Below are positions 32,456 to 39,480 of a stretch of DNA of 41,435 nucleotides, one piece after another. The notes beneath the pieces were generated by a model. The model had not been told where the DNA came from, did not search any database, and worked only from the letters and a program-made list of their open reading frames with translations. Position 1 is the first letter of the stretch. The number at the start of each line of letters is the position of its first letter. Origin of the DNA: Phascolarctobacterium_A sp034086985 (GTDB lineage Bacteria; Bacillota; Negativicutes; Acidaminococcales; Acidaminococcaceae); assembly GCA_034086985.1 (NCBI GenBank), contig JAXDZG010000005.1:1-41435 (forward strand), given 5' to 3'. Both the position numbers and the translations under genes were made by a program.

Positions 32456-34516
32456 ATGAAAGAATATACTGGCGATAAAATTAGAAACGTGGCCATTGTG
32501 GGTCATGGTGGAGCAGGAACCACGTCTGTTACCGAAGCTCTGTTGTATCGCAGCGGTGCTATCAGCAGAATGTGTAAGGTTGAAGACGGTGCTACCACCA
32601 CTGACTATGAGCCGGAGGAAATTAAACGTAAGGTTTCCGTAAACGCAACCTTGGCTCCCGTTGAATGGCGCGACACTAAGATTAACTTTATCGATACTCC
32701 GGGCTTCGCCGATTTCGTAGCCGAAGTAAAGGGCGCTTTCAGAGCAGTGGACAGCGCTTTGATTGTTGTTTGCGCAACCAGCGGTGTACAGGTTGGCACC
32801 GAGCAATGCTGGAAGCTGGCTGAAGAGGCTGGTCTGCCCCGCATTATTTTCGTAAACAAGATGGATCGTGAAAATGCTGATTTTGACAGCATTCTGGATA
32901 ATCTGCGCGGCAAATTTGGCAAGCACGTGCTGCCGCTGCAGCTGCCCTTGGGTAAAGAGGATAACTTCCAAGGCATTATCGATTTGTATAAGATGAAGGC
33001 ATACCGTGCTAACGGCAATGGCTCCGATGAAATCGAAATTCCTGATGAGTATAAAGAAGCTGCTGAAGAAGCTCGTGAAAAGATGATTGAAGCAGCTGTT
33101 GAAGCCGATGATGACTGCATGATGCGTTATCTGGAGGGCGAAACCATCAGCGATGAAGAAATCATGAAATGCTTGATTAAGGGCATTCGCCAAGCTATTA
33201 TTTATCCGATGCTGTGCGGCAGTGCTTACAAGGATATCGGCTTGGGCCGTTTGATGAACGCTATTGTGGACTTTACCTATCCTGCAATTTTGAACGACTT
33301 CGTTGTTATGGATAAAGCTACCGGCGAAGAAGAAATCCGCGATGCTAACGCTCCTATGGCAGCTTTGGTATTCAAGACCACCTCTGACCCGTTCGTAGGT
33401 CGTCTGAGCTTCTTCCGTGTATTCTCCGGCTCCATCAAGGCCGACAGCATGGTTTACAACTCTCGTCGTGAGCAGGAAGAGCGTATTGGTAACGTATTCA
33501 CCATGCGCGGTAAGACCCAAATCCCCATGAAGCAGGTTGTAGCAGGCGATATTGGCGTTGTTGCCAAGCTGCAATACACCGCTACCGGTGATACTCTGTG
33601 CGATAAGAATTCCGAGGTTGAATTCCCTGTTATCGAGTTCCCGCTGCCCATGTACACCAGAGCCATTTATCCGAAGAAGAAGGGCGACGAAGACAAGATC
33701 ATGTCCGCTCTGACCCGTCTGATGGATGAAGACCCGACCATTATCGTAACCAAGAACCCTGTAACCAAGGAAACCTTGATCAGCGGCATGGGCGACCAAC
33801 ACATCGAAATTATTATGGAGCGTATGCAACGTAAATTTGGTGTGGAAGCTCAGCTGAAGGCTCCCATCATCGAATATCGTGAAACCATTCGTGGCAGCGC
33901 TGAGGTGGAAGGCAAGCACAAGAAGCAATCCGGCGGCCATGGTCAATATGGTCACGTTGTTATCAACATGGAGCCCCTGCCTCCTGGAGGCGGCTTCGAA
34001 TTCGTGGATAAGATTTTCGGTGGCTCCGTGCCTCGTCAATACGTCCCGGCTGTTGAAAAGGGCATGCGCGAAGCTATGGATAAGGGTATCCTGGCCGGCT
34101 ATCCTGTAGTTGATATGCGTATTACCCTGCTGGATGGCTCCTATCATCCGGTTGACTCCTCTGAAATGGCCTTCAAGACCGCTTCCAACATCGCCTTCAA
34201 GAAGGCTATGGAGCAATGTAAGCCGGTTCTGCTTGAGCCTATCTACACTCTGAATGTAACCTGCTCCGACAGCATGATGGGCGACGTTATTGGCGATTTG
34301 AACCAAAAGCGTGGTCGTATCCTGGGTATGCAATCCGTCGAGGAAGGCATGAGCGTTGTAACTGCACAGGTTCCCTATGCTGAAATCACTGAGTACGCAG
34401 TTGACCTGCGTGCTATTACCCAAGGCCAAGGCTCCTTCGAAATGAAGTTTGACCATTACGAGGATGTGCCTGCTAAGATGGCTGAAAAGATTATCGCTGA
34501 ACGTAGAGAAGCATAA
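32456..34516 (+). CDS. Elongation factor G-like GTPase (EF-G paralogue) with altered P-loop
   Basis: The 686-residue product has all five EF-G domains and would act on the ribosome as a translocation or recycling-type GTPase. G3 (DTPGFADFV), G4 (NKMD) and domain IV (GGHGQYGHVVINMEPLP; PAVEKGMREAMDKG) are normal. The G1 loop, however, reads GHGGAGTTS at residues 16-24: the P-loop Lys (expected at residue 22) is Thr, whereas canonical EF-G has GHIDAGKTT. The G2/switch I region TTTDYEPEEIKRKVS also fits the paralogue group rather than FusA. It stands alone and not in an rpsL-rpsG-tuf setting, supporting a second copy. AAAGGGGGA precedes ATG 32456. Function of this paralogue is unknown. Confidence 0.88.
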   Translation: MKEYTGDKIRNVAIVGHGGAGTTSVTEALLYRSGAISRMCKVEDGATTTDYEPEEIKRKVSVNATLAPVEWRDTKINFIDTPGFADFVAEVKGAFRAVDSALIVVCATSGVQVGTEQCWKLAEEAGLPRIIFVNKMDRENADFDSILDNLRGKFGKHVLPLQLPLGKEDNFQGIIDLYKMKAYRANGNGSDEIEIPDEYKEAAEEAREKMIEAAVEADDDCMMRYLEGETISDEEIMKCLIKGIRQAIIYPMLCGSAYKDIGLGRLMNAIVDFTYPAILNDFVVMDKATGEEEIRDANAPMAALVFKTTSDPFVGRLSFFRVFSGSIKADSMVYNSRREQEERIGNVFTMRGKTQIPMKQVVAGDIGVVAKLQYTATGDTLCDKNSEVEFPVIEFPLPMYTRAIYPKKKGDEDKIMSALTRLMDEDPTIIVTKNPVTKETLISGMGDQHIEIIMERMQRKFGVEAQLKAPIIEYRETIRGSAEVEGKHKKQSGGHGQYGHVVINMEPLPPGGGFEFVDKIFGGSVPRQYVPAVEKGMREAMDKGILAGYPVVDMRITLLDGSYHPVDSSEMAFKTASNIAFKKAMEQCKPVLLEPIYTLNVTCSDSMMGDVIGDLNQKRGRILGMQSVEEGMSVVTAQVPYAEITEYAVDLRAITQGQGSFEMKFDHYEDVPAKMAEKIIAERREA

Positions 34517-34532
34517 TAAAATTTAATAATCA

Positions 34533-34564
34533 GGACCTGTTACTACGGTAGCAGGTCCTTTTTC
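34533..34564 (+). terminator. EF-G paralogue terminator
   Basis: GGACCTG (34533-34539) pairs with CAGGTCC (34552-34558), followed by TTTTTTC. Confidence 0.85.
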
Positions 34565-34632
34565 TATGGCAAAGGCCTTGATTAAGCTAGATTTAAGCGG
34601 GCAATAGTACAATATTTTCCAGGTCGAACTTA

Positions 34633-34661
34633 TTGACGCAGAAAAATATCTGTGTTAAAAT
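34633..34661 (+). promoter_or_regulatory. rnpB: rnpB promoter
   Basis: TTGACG (34633-34638), 17-base spacer, TAAAAT (34656-34661). The expected start about eight bases on coincides with the 5' end deduced for the RNA. Confidence 0.75.
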
Positions 34662-34669
34662 GATTTACT

Positions 34670-35016
34670 GAGTACGAAAGACGACCGCGGCTGGCTTTAA
34701 GCCAGATGAGGAAAGTCCGAGCTCCATAGGGCAGGATGCCGGATAACGTCCGGCGAGAGTGATCTCAGGGAAAGTGCCACAGAAATGTGTACCGCCTGCT
34801 TAGGCAGGTAAGGGTGGAACGGTGCGGTAAGAGCGCACCAGCAGTCTGGTAACAGGCTGGCTAGGTAAACCCCATCCGGAGCAAGACCAAATAGGGGAGG
34901 GATGAAGCGGCCCGCTGAGCCTCCCGGGTTGTGTCGCTTGAGCTTGCAGGTAACTGTAAGCCTAGATAAATGGTTGTCACCGCTATGCGGAACAGAACTC
35001 GGCTTATTGAGTACTC
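34670..35016 (+). ncRNA. rnpB: RNase P RNA, bacterial class A
   Basis: RNase P RNA is the catalytic subunit that trims tRNA 5' leaders. Conserved blocks are easily seen: GAGGAAAGTCCGAGCTCC near the 5' end, GTGCCACAGAAA, GGGTGGAACGGTGCGGTAAG, GGTAAACCCCATCCGGAGCAAG and ACAGAACTCGGCTTA at the 3' end. The ends GAGTAC and GTACTC can pair, giving about 347 bases; ends are accurate to a few bases. Present are the P12 hairpin (CCGCCTGCTTAGGCAGG) and other features of the ancestral type A fold. The gene has its own promoter and terminator. Confidence 0.96.
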
Positions 35017-35028
35017 AAACGTAAGCAC

Positions 35029-35054
35029 GGCTGCCCAATGGGCAGCCTTTTTTT
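35029..35054 (+). terminator. rnpB terminator
   Basis: GGCTGCCC and GGGCAGCC (35029-35047) with a three-base loop and seven T residues. The next gene starts only 19 bases after the T-run. Confidence 0.92.
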
Positions 35055-35072
35055 AAGAACGTTGGTGAAACA

Positions 35073-36044
35073 GTGAAAAAAGTATCCTTAGTTGTCCCCG
35101 TTTTTAACGAGGAAGATAATTTACACGAGTTTTATAAACGCGCCACTGCTGTGATGCAGGCAGAGCCCTATGATTACAGCATCGTTTTTGTAGACGATGG
35201 CTCCAAGGATGCCAGCAGAGTGATTTTAAACGAGCTGGCTAAGCAGGACGACCATGTGGAGGCCTATCTTTTGAGCCGCAATTATGGTCACCAGATGGCG
35301 CTGACCTGTGGCCTGGATAATGCCGATGGCGATGCAATTATCACCATGGACGGTGATTTACAGCATCCGCCTGAGCTCATTCCTAAAATGCTGCGTCTGT
35401 GGGAGTCGGGTCATGAAATTGTCCAGACAAAGCGCATGGCCACTGAGGACGCAGGCTTTTTCAAAAATATTACCTCCAGTGTGTATTATAAGCTGATAAA
35501 CGCTTTGTCTAAGGTGGAAATAACTCCCGGTGGCAGTGATTTCCGGCTTATGGATAGAATTGCTGTGGATTCCTTTAAGCAATATCGGGAGCGTGCTCGT
35601 TTTATTCGTGGCCTGATTACTACCTTAGGCTTTAATGTGGCTGTGATGGAATTTGTGGCACCGCCACGCTTTGCCGGTCATTCCAAGTTTAATCTGCATA
35701 AAATGCTGCATTTTGCCTTGGACGGCATTACTGCTTTTTCCAATCTGCCTTTGCGCTGGGCCTTTTATATTGGTCTCGTCTTTGGTATGTGTAGCCTGCT
35801 CTTATTGGGTCATGTTTTCTATGTAAAATTTGTTATATATGATGCAGTGCCCGGCTGGGCAACCATGACGGTTAGTGTGCTGTTTTTAGGAGGCATCCAG
35901 CTTGTTGGCATCGGTATTTTGGGCGAATATATCGGGCGTATTTTTGAAGAAATCAAGCATAGACCCCTATATTTAGTGGCACGCCATATAAAGTGTAAAG
36001 AAAGTGACAATTCTCAAAAACAGCAAGAGCGGGAAATAATGTAA
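35073..36044 (+). CDS. GT2-family membrane glycosyltransferase (DPM1/GtrB-like)
   Basis: The product resembles polyprenol-phosphate sugar transferases (GtrB, ArnC, DPM synthase), which load a sugar on undecaprenyl phosphate at the inner membrane face. The GT-A fold shows SLVVPVFNEEDNL, FVDDGSKDAS, SRNYGHQMALTCGLDNADGD and the DxD-like TMDGDLQHPPE, then GSDFRLMDR. Two membrane helices follow at about residues 230-255 and 268-292, and the C-terminus is charged. It begins with GTG 35073. Only 19 bases separate it from the rnpB T-run, so it may rely on read-through or a promoter inside rnpB. Substrate unknown. Confidence 0.83.
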   Translation: MKKVSLVVPVFNEEDNLHEFYKRATAVMQAEPYDYSIVFVDDGSKDASRVILNELAKQDDHVEAYLLSRNYGHQMALTCGLDNADGDAIITMDGDLQHPPELIPKMLRLWESGHEIVQTKRMATEDAGFFKNITSSVYYKLINALSKVEITPGGSDFRLMDRIAVDSFKQYRERARFIRGLITTLGFNVAVMEFVAPPRFAGHSKFNLHKMLHFALDGITAFSNLPLRWAFYIGLVFGMCSLLLLGHVFYVKFVIYDAVPGWATMTVSVLFLGGIQLVGIGILGEYIGRIFEEIKHRPLYLVARHIKCKESDNSQKQQEREIM

Positions 36045-36054
36045 AAAATTAAAT

Positions 36055-36083
36055 TTTACAGATTGGCTTTTTTGTGCTATAAT
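36055..36083 (+). promoter_or_regulatory. Promoter of the NlpC/P60 gene
   Basis: TTTACA (36055-36060), 17-base spacer, TATAAT (36078-36083) with TG at the extended -10 position. Confidence 0.75.
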
Positions 36084-36113
36084 AGACGCGTATTAGATTA
36101 TGAAAGGATGTGG

Positions 36114-36785
36114 ATGTGGTTGTTTAAAAAGAAAGTAATAACACTTTGCTTAACTGTACTGTTTACTTTTGCAGGTGCAGTTAGTGCGTTTGCTTCCTTT
36201 CAACGTGGTGACGATGGCGAAGAAGTTTTAGCAATTCAAAAAAGACTAGTTGAGCTTAATTATACAGTAGGTACATTAGATGGTGAATTCGGTCCTGCTA
36301 CAGAGAAAGCTATCAAGGCTTTTCAGGCTGCTCAAGGCCTGGAGGTTGATGGTGTGGTTGGTTCCGCTACCTATAGAGCGCTGATGAACAAGGAGATGCC
36401 TCCTAACCGTGCACAAAATGTGGTAAGAAGCATTTTGCGTGCTGCGTACAGTGTCATCGGTACTCCATATGTATTTGGCGGCACTTCCCCCTATGGCTTT
36501 GATTGCTCTGGCTTTACTCAGTACGCTTTTAAGCGTGCCGGTATTTATATTCCGCGCACTGCAGATAGCCAATTATATTATGGCAAGCGTATTTCCATGA
36601 GCCAGCTCCGTCCTGGGGATTTGGTGTTCTACACCACCTATGAGCCCGGTGCTTCTCATTGTGGCATTTATGTGGGTAATGGCAACTTTATCCATGCTGG
36701 TACCAGCACTGGCGTGACTGTAGCATCTGCCTTCACTGGCTACTGGGGCGCACGCTATTATGGGGCTTGCAGAATTTTGAAGTAA
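36114..36785 (+). CDS. Secreted NlpC/P60 peptidoglycan hydrolase with peptidoglycan-binding domain
   Basis: The enzyme is exported and probably cleaves stem-peptide bonds in the cell wall. Residues 1-28 are a signal peptide (positive KKK start, hydrophobic core, AFA cleavage site). A PG_binding_1 domain spans about 30-90 (RGDDGEEVLAIQKRLVELN; DGEFGPATEKAIKAFQAA). The NlpC/P60 domain has the catalytic triad C131 (GFDCSGF), H182 (ASHCGIYV) and H194 (NFIHAG). AAAGG six bases before ATG 36114 fixes the start; ATG 36108 is too close to it. It is monocistronic with its own promoter and terminator. Confidence 0.9.
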   Translation: MWLFKKKVITLCLTVLFTFAGAVSAFASFQRGDDGEEVLAIQKRLVELNYTVGTLDGEFGPATEKAIKAFQAAQGLEVDGVVGSATYRALMNKEMPPNRAQNVVRSILRAAYSVIGTPYVFGGTSPYGFDCSGFTQYAFKRAGIYIPRTADSQLYYGKRISMSQLRPGDLVFYTTYEPGASHCGIYVGNGNFIHAGTSTGVTVASAFTGYWGARYYGACRILK

Positions 36786-36806
36786 GCTTTATGAAATCGA
36801 TATTTA

Positions 36807-36836
36807 GCAGACAGGCTGCGGCTTGTCTGCTTTTTT
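36807..36836 (+). terminator. NlpC/P60 gene terminator
   Basis: GCAGACAGGC pairs with GCTTGTCTGC (one wobble), four-base loop, then TTTTTT. Confidence 0.88.
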
Positions 36837-36854
36837 GTATTATAGAGTAGGGAA

Positions 36855-36896
36855 TAGAAAAAATTAACCGCCTGTAGATATTCTCTACAAGCGGTT
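36855..36896 (-). terminator. Terminator of the Pro-Gly-Arg tRNA unit
   Basis: Read on the minus strand, a 13-bp stem (one wobble; 36866-36896) with a five-base loop is followed by a T-run (36857-36863). It starts eight bases after the tRNA-Arg 3' end. Confidence 0.88.
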
Positions 36897-36904
36897 TTCT
36901 TACT

Positions 36905-36981
<77 letters not shown>

Positions 36982-36990
36982 ATATGAAAT

Positions 36991-37064
36991 TGGAGCGGGC
37001 GATGGGAATCGAACCCACAACATCAGCTTGGAAGGCTGAGGTTTTACCACTAAACTACACCCGC
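36991..37064 (-). tRNA. tRNA-Gly (anticodon TCC)
   Basis: 74 bases with encoded CCA. The anticodon loop CTTCCAA gives TCC (reads GGA/GGG). Acceptor GCGGGTG pairs with CGCCCGC (one wobble), and the T-arm is GGTTCGATTCC. It is nine bases upstream of tRNA-Arg in the same transcript. Confidence 0.96.
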
Positions 37065-37072
37065 GTGATTTT

Positions 37073-37149
37073 TGGTCGGAGTGACAGGACTTGAACCTGC
37101 GACATCCTGATCCCAAATCAGGTGCTCTACCAAACTGAGCTACACCCCG
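37073..37149 (-). tRNA. tRNA-Pro (anticodon TGG)
   Basis: 77 bases with encoded CCA. The stem CTGAT/ATCAG encloses TTTGGGA, giving TGG. Acceptor CGGGGTG pairs with CACTCCG through one wobble. It is the first gene of a three-tRNA unit. Confidence 0.96.
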
Positions 37150-37161
37150 AGCACGCAGTAT

Positions 37162-37190
37162 ATTATAGCATACGCCATGGGGATAGTCAA
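37162..37190 (-). promoter_or_regulatory. Promoter of the Pro-Gly-Arg tRNA unit
   Basis: On the minus strand TTGACT (37185-37190), 17-base spacer, TATAAT (37162-37167). The start lies just ahead of tRNA-Pro. Confidence 0.88.
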
Positions 37191-37251
37191 GTATAATGCC
37201 TAAAACAACGTTTAAGTATACTTTCTTAGCTTAGCACAGCAAGCAACATAT

Positions 37252-37280
37252 AAAAAGCGGTTCCCCTTTCGAAGAACCGC
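37252..37280 (-). terminator. tRNA-Leu terminator
   Basis: On the minus strand GCGGTTC and GAACCGC pair (37257-37280), followed by TTTTT. Confidence 0.85.
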
Positions 37281-37289
37281 GGAATATCT

Positions 37290-37376
37290 TGGTGCCGAAG
37301 GCCGGACTCGAACCGGCACGAGCGTGAACCCGCTTGATTTTGAGTCAAGTGCGTCTGCCAATTCCGCCACTTCGGC
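37290..37376 (-). tRNA. tRNA-Leu (anticodon CAA)
   Basis: 87 bases with encoded CCA and the long variable arm expected for leucine. The anticodon stem CTTGA/TCAAG encloses CTCAAAA, giving CAA (reads TTG). Acceptor GCCGAAG pairs with CTTCGGC. Confidence 0.96.
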
Positions 37377-37410
37377 GTTTCAAGGTTCCGATGCGTTCGG
37401 AACAAGTAAT

Positions 37411-37439
37411 ATTATACTAGGGGTATGTCTGTTTGTCAA
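37411..37439 (-). promoter_or_regulatory. tRNA-Leu promoter (perfect consensus)
   Basis: On the minus strand TTGACA (37434-37439), 17-base spacer, TATAAT (37411-37416). The short leader contains a GTTCCGA/TCGGAAC hairpin at 37385-37403. Confidence 0.92.
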
Positions 37440-37450
37440 CACTTTTTTAT

Positions 37451-37516
37451 GCTATTTTCTAGCATTTTATAATACTTTCTAGCACTTTCTCATATAAAGT
37501 AGTATAAAATAATAGC
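37451..37516. repeat. AT-rich long inverted repeat downstream of pepF
   Basis: Bases 37464-37478 and 37496-37510 are complementary at 14 of 15 positions, and GCTATT (37451-37456) pairs with AATAGC (37511-37516) outside a seven-base bulge. It starts 31 bases after the pepF stop on the minus strand and overlaps no gene. It may act as an unusual, AU-only terminator for pepF. Confidence 0.55.
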
Positions 37517-37546
37517 TTTGGTGTCGTTGTGAAGCGCATGGCAGCC

Positions 37547-39373
37547 TTATTTCCCAAGCAGTGCCTTCAGCTCCTTCAGCTTAGCAGCAAATTTTTGCAG
37601 GGTGACGGTGACGGGCTGGGGTGTGTTCAAATCTACGCCGGCGTTCTTTAAAATGTTTAAGGAATAGTCGCTGCCACCGGCCTTGAGGAAGCCCAGATAT
37701 TTTTCTACAGCACCCGGCTGGCCACTCAAAATAGCGCTGGCGAAGGCAGTGGCTGCACTGTAGCCAGTTGCGTATTTATAAACATAGAAGGGAGTGTAGA
37801 AGTGGGGGATGCGGGACCATTCGCTTGCAAGCTCTTGATCTACAGTCAGCGCCGGACCATAGTACTCTTTATTGCTCTCAAGCCAATAATTTTCCAGCTT
37901 TTCTGCCTGCAGTGAGCGTCCGGCAGTGATTTCGCTGTGAATGAATTTCTCAAACTCAGCAAATTGTACCTGACGGTACACCGTAGTACGCACCTGCTCT
38001 AAGAATTGGTTGAGCAAGTAAATCTTTTGCTCGTCCGTAGCATGAGCTAAGGTATATTCCAAAAGCAGATTTTCATTGGTGGTGGAGGCAACCTCGGCAC
38101 AGAAAATCGTGTATTCGGAATTTACATAGCTTTGATTTTGAGAGCTGTAGTAGCTGTGCAGGGCGTGGCCCATTTCGTGGGCAATAGTGGAAATGCTGCT
38201 GTAGCGCTCTTGATAGTTCAGCAGCACGAAGGGATGCACACCATATACGCCCCAGGAATAAGCACCGGAGCGCTTGCCCTTGTTTTCGTAAACGTCAATC
38301 CAACCGCTGGTCAAGCCCTTATGCAGGGTATCAATATAGTCTTCACCCAAGGGAGCAAGGGCTTCTTCCACCTTGGCACAGGCTTCGGGGAAGGTGCAGG
38401 AGAAGCTGTCCGCAGCCTTAGAAAGGGGTACATAAATATCGTAGGCATGGAGCTCGTCATAGCCCAGTACATCCTTTTTCAGTTGCATATATTCGTGCAG
38501 GGGCGCAAAATTGTCGTGCACAGTTTGGATTAAGCCATCATAAAGGCTGGTGGGGATATTATCCTGAGCTAGACAGGACTCCAAGGTATCCTCATAATTG
38601 TGTACCTTGGCAAAATACAAAGCAGTGCGGGCGCTTCCGGTCAGGGTTGTGGCCAAGGTATTGCGGAATTTATGGTAGGTTCCCATAAGGCCTTGGAAGG
38701 AATGCTTGCGCAGGGTTCTGTCATTGGAGGACATATTCAAAATGTAATTGCCCTCACTGACAATGGCAGGCTTGCCTGCACCGTCGGTAATGGAGGGGAA
38801 CTCCATATCGGCGCTGACCAAAGCGCGGAAGGCATTGACCGCGGAGCAGGTTGCCAAATGACTTTGGGCAAAAATGGCTTCCTTATCTGCGCTCAAAACA
38901 TGGTCGGACAGGCGCAGCAAATTAGCAATATAGAATGCATATTCCTTGAGCAAGGGCTCGGAGGCGAGCATTTCCTCGACCTTTTCCTTGCCTAGGGACA
39001 GCATCTCCGGCTCAATAAAGCTATTGGCATTGGTAAATTCGGCTGCCAAGCCCTCGGCTTCACCGGATAAGGCCTGCATATGCTGGTCGGTGTTATCAGC
39101 ATCCTGCTGTAGGCGTGCATAAGCATAAATTTTATCTATTAGCTGGGCCATAACATCCTGCAAATGCAGTGCTTCGTAAAGTGCTTGGGCTGTGGTAATA
39201 TGGCCCTGCATAGCTTTTAACTGCTCCAACAGCTTCTTAAATTCTGCACACGCGTCCTGCCAAGCTGCTTCGTCAGCATAAATATCCTGTACATGCCATT
39301 TGCAGTCTGCGGGAATAGCAGCGCGGCTTACATTGCTGCCGTGAGGTGGTATCTGTATATTTTTTTCGGTCAT
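37547..39373 (-). CDS. pepF: Oligoendopeptidase F
   Basis: PepF is a cytoplasmic M3-family zinc metallopeptidase that degrades medium-length peptides. The zinc site HEMGH lies at about residues 399-403 in TIAHEMGHALHSYYSSQNQ, and the third ligand Glu is in the following ICAEVASTTNENLLLEY. The N-terminal M3 helical domain includes WHVQDIYADEAAWQDA and the repeats typical of the family. Length (608 residues) is normal. GGAG lies nine bases before ATG 39373; the TTG nine bases upstream of it, which opens the frame at 39382, abuts that site. It is divergent from the radical SAM gene. Confidence 0.94.
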   Translation of the reverse strand: MTEKNIQIPPHGSNVSRAAIPADCKWHVQDIYADEAAWQDACAEFKKLLEQLKAMQGHITTAQALYEALHLQDVMAQLIDKIYAYARLQQDADNTDQHMQALSGEAEGLAAEFTNANSFIEPEMLSLGKEKVEEMLASEPLLKEYAFYIANLLRLSDHVLSADKEAIFAQSHLATCSAVNAFRALVSADMEFPSITDGAGKPAIVSEGNYILNMSSNDRTLRKHSFQGLMGTYHKFRNTLATTLTGSARTALYFAKVHNYEDTLESCLAQDNIPTSLYDGLIQTVHDNFAPLHEYMQLKKDVLGYDELHAYDIYVPLSKAADSFSCTFPEACAKVEEALAPLGEDYIDTLHKGLTSGWIDVYENKGKRSGAYSWGVYGVHPFVLLNYQERYSSISTIAHEMGHALHSYYSSQNQSYVNSEYTIFCAEVASTTNENLLLEYTLAHATDEQKIYLLNQFLEQVRTTVYRQVQFAEFEKFIHSEITAGRSLQAEKLENYWLESNKEYYGPALTVDQELASEWSRIPHFYTPFYVYKYATGYSAATAFASAILSGQPGAVEKYLGFLKAGGSDYSLNILKNAGVDLNTPQPVTVTLQKFAAKLKELKALLGK

Positions 39374-39413
39374 TAGATTCAACTCCTTGCAAAAAACAAT
39401 AGTATACTATATC

Positions 39414-39422
39414 ATTATAGCA
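39414..39422 (-). promoter_or_regulatory. Candidate extended -10 promoter for pepF
   Basis: On the minus strand TGCTATAAT; TATAAT is at 39414-39419. No good -35 is seen. An AGCTTTTAAGAGCT near-palindrome lies at about 39433-39446 in the same divergent gap. Confidence 0.45.
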
Positions 39423-39480
39423 TAATTAAGTGAGCTTTTAAGAGCTTAATAATGTATACATTGTGAATTGAGGCAGGATT

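Noticed and set aside
32309..34456. A 715-codon open frame on the minus strand opposite the EF-G paralogue
   Set aside because: It covers almost exactly the EF-G gene on the other strand, has no recognisable domain, and is best explained by the codon bias of that gene.
37073..37376. CRISPR-like spaced repeats in the tRNA region
   Set aside because: The similar segments are T-arms and anticodon arms of four different tRNAs, not a repeat-spacer array.
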